64,000 nt of DNA from Musa acuminata AAA Group (taxonomy: Eukaryota; Streptophyta; Magnoliopsida; Zingiberales; Musaceae). Both the position numbers and the translations under genes were made by a program. The stretch spans positions 28,152,501 to 28,216,500 of the forward strand of contig NC_088348.1 of the NCBI RefSeq assembly GCF_036884655.1, in the 5' to 3' direction. How positions within the stretch are numbered: the stretch's first letter is position 1; each line of letters begins with the position of its first letter. The notes under the pieces are model-generated. The model was not told where the DNA came from, did no database searches, and saw only the letters and a program-made list of their open reading frames with translations. This document shows positions 21,138 to 34,679 of this stretch, one piece after another.

Positions 21138-23830
21138 TGATACATAAATGAAAGATGTGTTGTGTTTGGGGAAAGACCAACCGTCCAAGTCCATTCAAAA
21201 TGTTGGATTCTATGTCGGAATTCTTATATTTGTCATGGTCTTTGATGACAACTCATCTGATTTGGTCTTCGTAATATTGAATTTGGTAGGAAAAAAAATA
21301 AATTACTTTAAAAACTGAATAATGAAGTTTTACGAGATGGCACCCATCTTTGATTTTTATAAGAAAAAATTTTAAAATACCATTCAAATCGAGGATCATT
21401 TTTATTGAACCCGATAACTTGATTTAAAGTCGATTGATGCAAAGATTAGTTTGGTTCGGTCCAAATCAAATGGATTCAAGTCAGATCCTACGAGAATGAT
21501 CGAGTTGAGTTTGAATAAAAAGACAAATGAGAATATAATCAACGGCCTATGCTTCTCCCCCCCTCTACTCTTTAGTGGCAAATAGTGGCTCCTCTCTTCT
21601 CTTTTTAAGGATAGCAAGTTTCACTATTCCTCTCTAGTATTTATAAATGACAATAACATCTTTTTCTTGGCGAACTCCACTACTCCTCTATGGCAACGAA
21701 CAGTGATGACAAACTCCTCTGCTCCTCTCTAGTATTTGTGAATAGTGGAGACATCCTTCCCTCTTCGGTGGTAGTGAACTTCTCTATTTCACTCTGATAT
21801 TTATGAATAGTGATAGTATTCTCCCATCTTCAATGATAATAAACTTATCTGCTCCTCTACGAAGACGAATGTCGGTGGTGAACTCCTTTTCTTTCCGACA
21901 TTAACTTTTTTTATAGCGGTTGTGTTGATGACATTACCGAGTGATGACGACCTCATCTCCTCTCCAGCTATGAACGATAATGTCTATGATAATATCTTCC
22001 TCTCTCCCACGACAAACTTCTCCTTTTTATTTTAAGAAAAATTAATAATTTTTTGAAATTAATTTCTCTTGTTGATTCATTAAGTTTATCACTAATTTTA
22101 TTGCCAATGTGAGAGTCCTCAAAGGTTTTATATGTTTATATAATACATAAATAAAAGATATATTATTTTTAGAAAACATCAACCATCCAAGTCTATTCAA
22201 AATATTATATTCTACGTAGAAATTCTTATATTTATCATGACTTTTGACGATAACTTATCCTATTTCGTCTTATTAGTTTTGATAAAAAGAAAAAGAATAA
22301 TTTACCTAAAAAATCTCAATAATGAGGTTCAATCTTTGATATTGATTTTTATCAGTGATACCTCTTTTATTTAAAATATTAAAAATATTCTTAAAATCAA
22401 GGGCCCTTTTTGTTGAATTTAGTAACTTGATTTAAACTTGATCAATCTAAGGGTGTGTTTGGTCAGATTAGGTCATGTTTGAATTAAAAGATAAAGAAGA
22501 TTAAATGGATTCGGATCGGATCCTATGAAATAGATTAGGTCATGTTTGAATTAAAAGATAAAGAAGATTATACGAGGGTTACATCGAATGAGTATAGCCC
22601 TAGTGTAATTGATAACCAATGCTCTTTTTCTCTTTTTTGCTCTTCTTTAATAGTGAATAGTGACAACATATTTGTCTCGATGGTAGCAAACTTCTCTACT
22701 TCTCTTTGATATTTGGGAATAGCGGTGACATCCTCCCCTCTCTAACAGTAGCAAACTCCATTACTCTCTAATGATGAATGACAACGATGAACTCCTATGC
22801 TCTTCTCTGGTATTTTGAGAATGGTGGTGGCATCCTCTCCTCTTTGATAGTGGCGAACAACAACGACGAACTCCTCTGCTCCTCCCTAGTATTTACAAAC
22901 TATGATAGTTTCCTCCCCTCTCCGATGGCAATGAACTCTTTTGCTCCTTTCCGATAATGAATGTCAATGCGAACTCCTCTATTTCTATTTAGTATTTACA
23001 AATGGTGATAGCATCCTGCCCTCTCCGACATCAACTTTTCTATAATGACTATGTTCACGGTCTAGGTTAAATGGATTCGGATCGAATCCTATGAAGTGGA
23101 TCATATCAAGTTTGAATCAAAAGATAAAAGGGAGTTATATGAGGGTTACATCAAATGAGTATAACTCTAGTGTAATTGACAACCAGTGCTCCTTTCCTCT
23201 TCTATGCTCCTTTCTAATGGTGAATAGTAGCAACATCCTTTCCTCTCTGGTATTTGCAAATGACGATGATATCATCCCCTCTCTAATGATAGCAAACTCT
23301 ACTACTCCTCTCCAATGATAAACTCCTATGATCCTCTCTGGTATTTGCAAATGGTAGTGGTATCCTCTCCTCTCCGATGGTGGTGAATGATAATGTCAAA
23401 CAACTCTACTTCTCTCTAGTATTTACAAACGATGATAGTTTCCTCCCCTCTCCAAGATGACGAATATATTTGCTCCTCTTTAGCAACAAATGTCAATGAC
23501 GAACTCCTCTACTCCTCTTTGGTATTTACAAATGGCGATAGGATTCTGCCCCCTCCGACATTAACTTTTTTATAGCAATTATGTTGGCAACATCAAGCAG
23601 CACTACAAACGACATTGATATTTATCAATGGCAATACTGAGTAGCCACCACCATTGGTATCAACTTCTCTCCGACTACGAGTAACAATGTTTTCGTCGAT
23701 GGCAACATCCTCCTCTCTCAAATGATAAATTTTTTTTATTATTTTCTTTAAGGTAAAAGTTATAATTTTCTTTGAAACTAATTTTTCTTATTGATAGTAG
23801 TTGATTGTTCTCTAATTACTTATATTTATA
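21138..23830. repeat. Nested degenerate repeat block, ~1-kb units with internal minisatellite
   Basis: The segment at 21138-21270 (ACATAAATGAAAGATGTGTT...) recurs about 1 kb downstream at 22138-22270. The phrase AAATGGATTCGGATCGGATCCTATGAA recurs near 22503 and 23069, followed both times by the AAGATAAA...GAGGGTTACATC(G/A)AATGAGTATA segment. Between these anchors a loose minisatellite repeats about every 65-105 bases (GAACTCCTCTGCTCCTCTCT, AGTATTTGTGAATAG, GACATCCTCCCCTCTCC). No intact coding frame is present. It may be debris of an LTR element, but I cannot name the family. Confidence 0.75.
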
Positions 23831-25689
23831 TTTTTGACATTATATAAGAATTTTATTATTTTTTATGAAATAAGAAGATATTGATGATCTAAAACTAAAA
23901 GAGGGTCTTTGTTGGTGAATATTGTTAAAATGTTGAGATCTTAAGTTTGGATCAATAAATTTAGTAGAGTTATTCAAGAGAAGCGTAATTATATTTGGAA
24001 CATATTTTAGGATTATTATTGATAGTTTTTTATATTTAGGTTTGAACCGATTAATTCTTATTTTTAGTTACAATCTGGTGTGAAATTGTTAACATAGCTT
24101 TCTCTTGCCAAAAGTAACATTTCTTATAATTTTTGTATTGATAGCTTTTCTAAAATTTTATTTTAGCATTTATATAATTATCTTGAAGGGTTTATAATTC
24201 TTATCTTAATTGATGAAATTAGACAAACACTCCGTTGAAGGTTTGTTGGCAAGAAGCTAACAATGACGGTGTCATCAACATGACCCCCTTCCTCTCCTAT
24301 TTATAACGTTCATTTGCTATCAACTCACACTATCTCTACTTGTTGTTGGCTATAGGGATGACAAAGGAGCTGACGACGGAAATGGTGATGTTGCCGATCA
24401 CAATCGACAAGAAGGTTAGCAATGACAACCTTATTTAGCATTACCATTGTAATCACCAATGATTTTTTTCTTTCCTAACATAAATCAAATTATCATAAAT
24501 AATATGATACTTTATTTAAATTATTAGTTTTCTATAGTGTGGTTAAAGAAACGATTAAAATTGATTTCCTTATCGATCAATTAAATTATTAATCGATTTA
24601 TTTCCTAATAAATGATGTACTTTTTAGAATAGTTCAAAATTTATTTTTTGTATGTGAACCATAGGAAATATATATTACAATTCTATCTTTATATGTAAAA
24701 GTGAAATAAAAATAAATTATAAATATAAAAAAAAATTAAATTACTATTTATCTTTTGCGAAGAACTCTTCTTCTTGTATATAAAGAGGGATGTCCCTTTC
24801 CTCGTTCCTCACAAACCCTAGCCGTGAGAGAATCGAGGAATAATGTTTTTAAGAAAAGGATATATCAAGAGAGGTATGATACTTTTATTTTTTTATTACT
24901 AATTTTTATTTATGATTTAAGATATTTGATATTAGAATTATTATAATTTGTATGATGCATAATAAAATATTAATTTTACATTTTTTATTAATAAATAATT
25001 ATAATTGAACTATGATATTAGAATGATTAGTTAATTTAATAATAATTTAAATTTATTTAATTAGACATATTTATGTTTCAAGGAAGGGTATCCAACATCA
25101 TAATGTGATCTTATGTTTTCATATAGATACAGGCCCTAGTTCTAAAAAAATAAGATTTTAATGGGTCCATCTGCAATCAATTCTGATATATTCAATCAAT
25201 TGGAAAAGTATATGTATCCATGACATTATTAAATCTATGTCTACAATGTTTGTGGTTTGCCATCTCGTCTCAATTTGGCTTATTTTTCAGTTTTCCTCCC
25301 CTTTAATTTATTCCCTCTAGCAAAGGAAAAAAAAATATAGTGGTAGACATGATATGTTTGTAAGTATATAATCCATACCTAAAAATTAAAGATAAAGAGT
25401 AATATTTTAGAAGAAGAAAATATTTTATGTCGATTAGAATTACCACAACAATATAATCAACCTTACAATCCAAGTCAAAATCAGCATCTCATGGCCGCTG
25501 TGGAGTCAAACCTTGTCGAGGGGCATTTTAGTCCCAACGTGAAATTAATCGTAGTTTTACGTAAGAGCATTTTCGTAATTTTAAGGACATTGTTCTATGC
25601 GGTAACCACACCCGGCTTCGGAATGGGCGGTGACGGGACTACGCGGGCCCCTGGGGAGCTCCCCTTGTTGCCGTTCTCGTACAAAAAGA
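23831..25689. other. AT-rich intergenic DNA upstream of the PICC-like gene
   Basis: No gene recognised. A promoter-like patch occurs at 24777-24840. The last 200 bases before 25690 rise in GC content and probably contain the PICC promoter. Confidence 0.45.
24777..24840 (+). promoter_or_regulatory. Orphan TATA box and leader-like sequence
   Basis: TATATAAAG at 24777-24785 is followed 30-35 bases later by a leader-like ACAAACCCTAGCCGTGAGAG. The layout resembles a plant core promoter or the R region of an LTR. No recognised gene follows within 900 bases, so this may be a relic of a solo LTR. Confidence 0.3.
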
Positions 25690-25809
25690 TTCCCCCACGC
25701 TTCTCCCACCTCTCTCTCTCTCCCTCTGTAATCTTCGCTCGACCAAAGGAAAGCCGAGGGCGAGATCGGCGCCAAGACTCGGATCGTGAGATCACTCGAT
25801 CTCATCAAG
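25690..25809 (+). other. Probable 5' non-coding exon of the PICC-like gene
   Basis: A pyrimidine-rich leader (CTCCCACCTCTCTCTCTCCC) is followed by GC-rich sequence ending CATCAAG|GCAAGT, a strong match to the donor of GC-AG introns. It would join the acceptor TTTTTGTCAG at 26727-26729, just ahead of the coding exon. The start is approximate and the donor is an inference; a downstream GT could be used instead. Confidence 0.4.
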
Positions 25810-26757
25810 GCAAGTCTCTGGAGCTATCTCGTTCTTGATCCAGCGTCGAGTTCATCTTTTACTTTTTGGTCTTCGATCATCTTGATGCCTAGTTTCGTCT
25901 TCTGCTATGATCTTTGATAATGCAAGGTCAAAGTTTTTGGGTGATGCAGGCTCTCAACCGGATCGATCGTTTTCTGTAGAAAGTTCTGGTTTTGTTCTAT
26001 AAATCGTAGTAAGATCGGATCTTTTTTTTTTTTATTGTGCCGCTTCGTTCGATCGAAGGTGACCCTTTTTTGTTAGTTTTCTAATGTTTCATCGATCACT
26101 ACTGTGCTCTATAGAATTTAGCTACTTTTGGAAACTAGATATATCATTTTCTTGGTGGAAACTTTCACTGTTTTTGATCTTTTTATTCCTGAAATGCTTC
26201 AAACATTTGTATTGCTCATTTGTGTTTGATTCGTTCTCTAGAAACAACACAGGAAGCATACAAACAATTAAACAACCAAAGTGAGAAAACTTAGTTGATC
26301 GCAGTCAGATCTCTGCATCCTTCTCACTGATGAAGCCTTTGGAGTCACTGATAAAACTTAGTTGATAGCAGATGTGATTTGCATAATATATAGGACCCCT
26401 GCAGCCTAATTGGTTTAGGTGGCCCAGCTCGCACACTGGTAGTCCAGTTTGACCAGTTCCGGTGGATGGTAAACGGAATCTGATGATCCTGGTTGTTCTC
26501 TCAATGGGTCAAAATTGGTCCCAAATGAAACTGATGGTGGGTAATTAAGACACCATCTTTCTTATTGGGTAATGCTAAGGCAATATTTCCAATAATGCAG
26601 TCCTACTAATTTGCGCATGAAACGTTTTACGGTTCCATTTTCTTTGGTTAAAAGTACTACTTTAATCTGGTACGATCTCTGTTATTCATTTATGCATGCA
26701 TAAGCAGCCTTTTGATTGTTTTTTGTCAGGTGTGAAGGAGTTGTAAAGGAAGATAAA

Positions 26758-29700
26758 ATGGCTGAAGACTTGCAAGCAAGTTCGGACAAGATTGAAGTGA
26801 AGCTGTCTGAAACGGTTAATACATCAGTAATCATTTCCTTCCTTCTTATGAGCACTTCTATTTGTGTAACTATAAACAATGCAAAAGTGCATATCTTGCT
26901 GCAGTAACGTAAGCTAGACTTTTTTAATAGGGAAAGTTCTTCGAAAGTATTACAATTTTAAAACTGTCTGCTTTTGTTCAATTTCAGAATTGGGTAACTG
27001 CATGTCTGAATCATCTCTTGATTCTCTTCCTTGTAAAGGAGACACCCTGCCTCCTTTTGATTTACTGGAAAAAGGAAAACCTACCGAAGCTTTTTTTTTT
27101 TTTGGAGTGATTGCTAGTCTGCATACACCATACATCAATGATGGTGGGCTTTTGCCTGATATAGTGGTCATGTATGAGCTCCATTAGAGCTGTCATTGAT
27201 CCTATATTAATGAAGCTTTAAATTTATGTATATATGTATATGTGCATGTACATATTATATATATCAGCAGATGTACAAGTTATGTCCTTTAATTTATTGG
27301 GTTGCATTTGCCTGGGAATGATGTTGGCCTTGATTAAATGAGCATGAAACTTTATAAAATTGCATGTGCAATATAAATATTAGGCTTTGATCTTCTGAGA
27401 ATTGAAATTAAGTAACAAGAAGCTAATGCAAGATCTATCCACATCATGAGTGTTTCCCCAACTTCGTGACTTTCTTTTGCTTCTCTTTTAAGCAGTTAGT
27501 TCCTAAGGCCTTCAGTAACCTTTAAATGAAGAAAATCTTATTTATTGTATGCTGGAGCCGAAGGAAACATTCATTTTAAATTTTAAACAAAACAAGAATT
27601 ATGACAAATAGTGATTTCCATGATTTTGGACATGCCATGTATCGATGTAATTCCCGAATCCCAATGTCTGCAAAACCTCAAGGTCCAAGTCACATGTCTA
27701 TTTTCTAGCAAAGTCATATCAATTTTACAGACTAGGAACTCTGAACTTCACTGCCACTGAGCTCGACAAAGCTCAACCAAGTATTGTATCTAAAAAGTAA
27801 CCTACTTGTTGTTTTGCTAAAAGAAAATATAGTTGTTTTTTCTGAGGATATTTTAATCGCAGGTAGGTGGAAATGAAAAAGAAAGACTGACGAACGGTGA
27901 TACAGACTTACTGAGAAAAGAAGGAAATAAAGACGAGGAGGAGTCTGCATCTGATGGGGACTTCATAAAGGTAGAGAAGGAAATATTAGTAGATGCAAAA
28001 GAAAGCTCCCACCTGCTCAATCCAATAGTGGAAGCGGAGGAAACCTTACTCACTGTCAATCATGAATCTGGCAATTCAGAAGCAAATGCCAATTTTACTA
28101 AAATGAAAGAGAAGATCGAAGATTTAGAGCTTCAACTTGAAACTGTCCTTGGAAAACTAAATAGTTCAGAAGCTGAAAAAGCCTTCCTAAAATCTGAGTT
28201 TGATCTTGCAAATGACAAGTTAGAAAAAAAGAGCAAGCGTTGTGAGGAACTGGAACTTGGACAGAAATTGATGAAAAATCAGGCTTTAGATGATGAACAG
28301 AGGTACAATTTACAGCTTGAATCCCTTAAGGAAGCACTAAAAGCTACAGATATGAAGCATAAGGAGCTTATAGATGTCAGGGAATCTTTCACGGGGTTGT
28401 CCGCAGATCTGGAGATCTCAAGGGAAAGGATAAAAGCACTTGAAGAAGAGTTACTATCCTCAGCTGGTGAGCTGCATAAACTCGAAGAACTGAGTAAACA
28501 TAATAGTACCCAAGCAGAGTTAGAATCAAGGAAAGTATTGGATCTAGAGAAGATGTTGGAACTGGCACATATGACTGCAAAGGAGATGGAAGATCAAATG
28601 AGTAATTTACAAAAGGAGTTGAAGGAACTCTACGAGAAATTTGCAGGAAAAGAACATATTGAAGAAGCACTTCAAAGTACTTCATTAGAGCTTTCAAAAT
28701 TTCAGGAGAAGTTAGAAATCTCAAAATCAGACATAGCTAAACTGGAGCAGAACCTTGCTTCTAAAGATTCTTTCATACATAAACTGACTGAAGAATTAAA
28801 TCTGCAAAAAGTTTCTGAAGAGCAGTTAAGGGAAGATGTAACTGCACTAGAAAATGCGCTTTCTGCTTCAAGAGAAGATCTCCAAACAAAGCTTGTTAAT
28901 TTGGAGAAACTGGAACTGAATCTTCAGGAACAGGTAAAAGAAAGGGAAATGGTTGAAGCTTGCTTCAAGGACCAAGAAGTGCAGATATCAAGTTTAAGAA
29001 ATGATTTGTTGAACTTGACAGTAGAAAAGGAAACTATAGAGAGCACTGTGACAGATCTTAAAACAAAGTTGTTAGAGACCGAGGAACTTAATAGCCAATT
29101 GGAGGCCAAACTAAATGTGGCTGATCAGAATTTCAAGAAAACAGACTCACTTCTATCACAAGCATTGTCGCATAAGAAGGAGCTTGAGCAAAAGATGGAA
29201 TTGCTTGAACAGCTCCATCATGAATCCAGAATGGCCACAGAGGCTGCTACTAAAAGAAACCTTGAGCTAGAAGGTTTGCTCCAGGCAGCAAATGCAGATG
29301 AAGAGGTTATCAGATCACAGCTGAAGGAGACTGAAATGAGATTGGCATTCGCTGAGAAGAGCAATATGGAGCTCGAGCAACATTTGAATTCTGCAGAGAC
29401 AAAATACCTTGATGCACATAATGAGAAGAACGAACTTAATGAGAAAATATCACAGCTCACTGCTTCGTTGAAAGAAGTAGAGGAAGAAAATGCATTGTCA
29501 AGAAGCCATTTTGAGGGTTATGAAGATAGAATTGGCCAATTGGAATCAAATTTGAGCAAGTCTTTTTCAAGGAACTCCGAACTTGAACTGCAGATTAATG
29601 ATCTTGTCAAAAAGTGTGGGGAACATGAGGAACATGCTACTGCAAAGCATGACCGCAATCTTGAGCTGGAAGATTTGTTTCATTCATCTCACTCCAGAGC

Positions 29701-32700
29701 TGAAGATTCTGAAAGGAGAGTGGGAGAATTGGAACTGTCGTTGGAAGCTGCTAATCATCGGACACAGGAACTTGAGCAACTACTCAGCATCACAGAGGCA
29801 AAACATAGAGATGTTGAGGCTGAATCCAAGCAATACAGCAGTAAGGTTGCTGAGCTTGTTACAGAACTTGTAGCATATCAGACACGAACAGAAAGTCTTG
29901 AAGCTGTGCTGCAAGCTGCAAATGAGAAGGAGAGGGAGTTGACAGATAGCCTAAATATAGTTACGGAAGAAAGAAAAACAATTGAAGACCTGTCTAGTAG
30001 TCATGAGAAAAAACTCTATGAATCTGAGAATCAAATTCGGATGTTGCAAAATGAGCTGAAACATTTAAGAGAGAAAGTGGAAAGTGTTCAGGAAGAACTT
30101 GAGGCTTCAAATATTCGAGAAAAAGAGCTACTTGAGAAGTTTAGATATGCTGGAGAACAGTTGGAACATGATGGGAAGACTATAGAGGAAGTTACTGCAA
30201 GAAACCTAGAGTTGAATTCATTAAATGAATCTTTAGCCAAGGATTCAGAGTTAAAGCTCCAACAAGCAGCAGCGAGCTTTAAGCAAAAGGAGTCTGAAGC
30301 TGAAGAATTGAATGAAAAGTTAAAATATCTTGAAGAACAATTGGCATTTTATAAAGAACAGGCAGTTGAAGCTACTGAAAATGTTGCCTCACTTAAGGCA
30401 GAGTTAGAGGCAAATGCAATGAAGCTGGTTTCCCTTGGGAACAATATTGAAGAGCTTAAGCAAAATGTTATGGAAGCTAATCTAAGAGGTGAACAGACAG
30501 TTTCTGAAAATGAGTTGCTGGCTATGACAAACTCAAAGCTCAAGGACGAACTGGAAGCTCGTCAGCAAAAAGTCAATGAGCTAAATGAGTTGTTGAAATC
30601 CATACATTCCGAGAAGGAGGCTACTGTTGGGCAACTTGCCTCTCATGCAAGCACCATAGCACAATTAACTGATGAACATTCAAGGGGCATGGAACTTCAA
30701 TTTGCGACTGAATCTCGTCTTAAAGAAAGTGAAGACCAGCTGCATGAAGCTATTGAGAAATACAAGCAGAAAGATTTGGAAGCCAGGGACCTGAATGAGA
30801 AGCTGCTTGCACTTGAAACTCAGTTGAGAACTTATGAAGAACAAGCTAGTGAGTCAGCGGTTGTTGCAGCAAATCAGAAGGGTGAATTGGAAGAGGCTCT
30901 TGTTAAGTTACAGCATCTGGAAGGACTTACGGAGCAGTTGAAAGGCATGATTGATGAATTCGAAACTGAGAATAAAGGTTTAGCCAGTCAAAACATGAGT
31001 CTCTCTGAGGAGCTTGCAACATATGATGGTAAACTGAATGAGTTACAAGTAGCATTCAATACAGTTGTTACAGAGAAAGAGGATATATCCATACAGCTAC
31101 ATGCTTCTAAGAAAGAATTGGAGGATCTCCAGCAACTTCATCACTCTGATAAAGAGGAACTCCAATCACAGGTTGGTAAATACATACAGTCATATCCATG
31201 TAAAATCAGATACCTAAATTTCTATGACAACTAATTTGTAATTTAGGAGCATGATTTCTTGTATTTCACATTTGTGAGCAACTCATCTTGGGAAATGGAT
31301 TTGTCATCTAAGAAGTATCATTGCAGATAACCACTGCCACAAAAGAGTACAGCATGCTCAGTGAAATGCACCAAAAGGAAAGGAAAGAACTTGAGGTGAC
31401 TAAAATCCAATTCAAAGAAAAGCTAAGTGAACAGGAAGCAAGGGAAAATTCTCTCAGCTCTCTTGTGGAAAATCTTAAAGCGGAGCTGGCTGAGAAATCT
31501 CTTATGCAAGAGCAGATTCAAGAGCTTGAACAAAAGCTGTTAGCAGCTGAGAAAGCTTATAGCCAAGAGGTACGTTCCTAAACTTTTTTACCCTTCAAAA
31601 GATGCTGGTTTGCAGCAATAGAAGTTTGGTTACTTAATCATCTTGCAGTCATTACATGTATTATTTAATTTGGCAAAATCTGCTGACTTCTGGAAGTTTA
31701 ATTTTGTAGCATAGTTCTAGTGATACAATATGTTTATATTATGGATCTCACTGAACTCTGGCTGCTGTTTTATATCTATTTAGTTAAGAATGCTGCGCTG
31801 TAGCAATTTGAGTCATCAACTATTCTATTCCAAAGTGCAAGTAATTTCACTGGATGAAAAGCATAAGATTTGAATGAATAGTATCGTAGTATTAAAACTT
31901 TTTGACTTTTTAAGTGCCTAACTTGCAGAGGGACACAATGTTTTGGCTCACCTAAGGTGATTTTGTCTAGATTGGTGATGGTATAGATGATCAGGTGTTG
32001 GATGAAAAGTATTATAAGAAAACATATGAGTAAGATCCACGAGAACCAAAAATAAGGGGAGAGAAGCAAAAAGTTTTACGATACATGCTAATAGGATCAC
32101 ACAGTGAATAAAACATTAAAACTAATGGACATTGTTTTGATCCAATATATTCTGATAGCGTATTGTTAAACAATAATAAATTGTTATAGTAGTAATACAA
32201 AACAGTTACCTGTCTGTATGGTGAAGCTGAGGTATGTTTCTTAGTTTGAAGATTGTCTTGTAACTAGAAGAAAAACTCGAAGATAGAGATTTCTCATATG
32301 TGGAAAACTAAATGCCCAACAAATCAAATTCAAGATAGTGATCACCACAATTCACAGGCTTGAAAGAGAAAGTGAATCAAATAGGAAGGGAGGCTGGCAA
32401 GTAGAATCAAATTGGTCCTGACATTGAAATTCCTGTCTTAAGACCATATGAAATGGCAATCTAGATCAATTTTTATTAATATCAGGCTTGTTTTAGGTAG
32501 TCCTAATCTTTGAATTGGTAGAAATCTATTGGGATGATGCTTGTCTGCACAGGCAACTTAGCTGCTGACAGTAACATGCAAAACATAAGGGTGCATGTTG
32601 TCAGAGACAGATATGGAGACTAAATTCTAACCCTTCTTGTAGGTCATATTATATTTAGTCCATCTATATTAAGAAGACATGTTTTTTTTGTTCATAACTT

Positions 32701-34192
32701 TTAGCATTATCAAAAGCTAAATTGAAAAGATTATTCCGTTATAGGGTGCTTAATTGCCTTGTAGCCCACACATATTTGGTGCCAATTTGCCTTGTGGGCA
32801 ATATATAGTCTTTTGTTGTGTATGAATATATACATGCACCTTAATTATTATGGCTTGCATGTTAACCTTTCAAGGAATACACAGAGGAAAAAGGGGTATG
32901 CCATCATTTCCAACTACTTGGCAGATGTACCTGAAACATAAGATACGTATGCAAACGTATATCTCCTTTCGGAGAACATGCATGCAGAAATGCAGAATTT
33001 GGATGCATATATGTCAATGTGAAGTTTAATTTGTGTGTATTGCAGGATATTTCTAACGTGCTTTTATAGTTGCAGGAGAATGTACAAGTGAAACATTTTG
33101 GGTACATGTAAATATGATGTTATGTGTGTGTGTTTATATTGTGAACATTAAACAAGACAAGGTTTTCTTGTTGTATTATTGGAACATAGTGATGCCAAGA
33201 TATATGCTACATTAGTTTGTTTTGTGTTATCAAGTTTCTTTTGATATATATCAATCATCAGTTTCATATAGACTTTCGATTGTCATTAGTGATCTCTGCT
33301 GTCTAAGTGATTACATTTTACAGAAAGAATTGGACACCAAAAAGGAGTTGGAAAGGCAAGCTTCCCTGAAGCAGTCACTTGATGCATTAGAGTCCAAGGA
33401 TCAGCATGCCACACTTCTTGAAAAGCAAGTTGAGGAGCTTAAGCAGAGGCTACTAGAAGCTGAAAACCAGTACAAGGAGAAGGTTGGCACATATATGTTG
33501 GTTCATATACCTTCAGATTTGTATACAAATTTGTTTGAGAAAAATGAATCAACCTAGATACTCATATAGAACCTATAAATGTCCATAAAGTGTCATCCAC
33601 ATTCTGCTAGGAACTTTATGAGGCAATCAATCTTTCAAAATCTGCAACAAACAGTGCACATATCTTGAAGATTGCATTTTGTATATGACTTCTTCGGAAC
33701 TCGCAGGTTATTGAAGAAAGCAAAAAGCTTACGCTTCTTGAGGTGGAACTTAATGAATTGAGACTTAAACAGACACAAACTGCTGAAATGGAAAAGAAGA
33801 TTGCAGAGCTTGAGAACACATTGCAGTTGGCTCGCACAAGTGCACAAGATGTAAGATCAACTAAATCCTTTTGGTAGGTCAAGTTTCTTTCTCTTTATGG
33901 CATTATTTTGGAAACACTTCTATCCCTGCAGGTGAAGAATGAAACCTCACAGTCAGAGGTGCAGTATGCGACTGAGGTGAAATCAAGAGACCTTGGATTG
34001 GACACCTCAACACTATCAAAGAGAAAGAGCAAGAAACGAAGTGACAAGGTGCACCGGGATACAGAGGCTTCCACTGTAAATCCAAACGCCTCTGTTGTCC
34101 AAGAGCATTCAGGAGCCACGGCCTTCAAGTTCGTCCTGGGAGTGGGCTTGGTATCAATGATCATTGGTATTATTCTTGGGAAGCGATATTAG
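26758..34192 (+). CDS. Long tail-anchored coiled-coil protein, PICC/PICL type
   Basis: Six coding exons (26758-26814, 27863-31171, 31327-31569, 33324-33482, 33707-33850, 33932-34192), all phase 0 with GT-AG introns, encode 1390 residues. Residues ~100-1300 are almost continuous heptad-repeat coiled coil rich in Glu, Lys and Leu. A basic patch (SKRKSKKRSDK, 1333-1343) precedes a single hydrophobic segment at 1368-1387 and a three-residue tail KRY: a tail-anchored topology with the rod in the cytosol. An acidic DGDFIKVEKE motif lies near the N-terminus. Length, order and tail match Arabidopsis PICC (At2g32240) and PICL (At1g05320), ER-anchored proteins linked to callose responses to microbial patterns. 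Homologues are often mislabelled myosin-like or EEA1-like, but no motor or FYVE domain exists here. Exon 3 alone holds 1103 codons. The ATG lies in an exon with a short leader. Confidence 0.9.
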
Positions 34193-34679
34193 AATGGGTT
34201 AAGGACTTCCAGTCTCTTCATCGTGGAACCACCCCATTTCTTTTCTCAAATGCTCAAGTTGGTAAGGGAATGTGATTTACAAAATCATTTCCGGGGCTTT
34301 GATTTTCTTGTTGCAAGTTTTATCTTTACCTTGTAAGACTCAAGCTTTAAGGAGTCTATATTTTCATCTTGGGTTAGGAATTTGTTTTGTTTTACTTCAA
34401 CCCTTCAGCATGCAACTTGCTTGCTGTATATGAGCTTGTAGATGTTTATCTGTAACTAAGAAATAATGCCTTGTGCTATTTGTTAATATTCTGAAAAGAG
34501 ACAGGTTTTTGCTTATCTGATCAGCCACTTTTTGAGGTTGCTACTATTGTTCAGTAGAGCTTACTGACAGCTCACTTCTTTACTCTCCATACATTTTGAA
34601 GCTTGCTAATACTTATTTCGTCATTGCCACAATTTGACAGAATTTATTATCTGCTTTGGAACAATTTGGATTCAAATTT

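Noticed and set aside
20886..21140. 84-codon plus-strand frame with a proline run
   Set aside because: GC-rich chance frame in repeat-flanked DNA without a domain, signal peptide or promoter support.
28389..30543. Minus-strand frames opposite the coiled-coil gene
   Set aside because: Antisense of the 3.3-kb exon. Glu/Lys-rich codons seldom create stops on the opposite strand.
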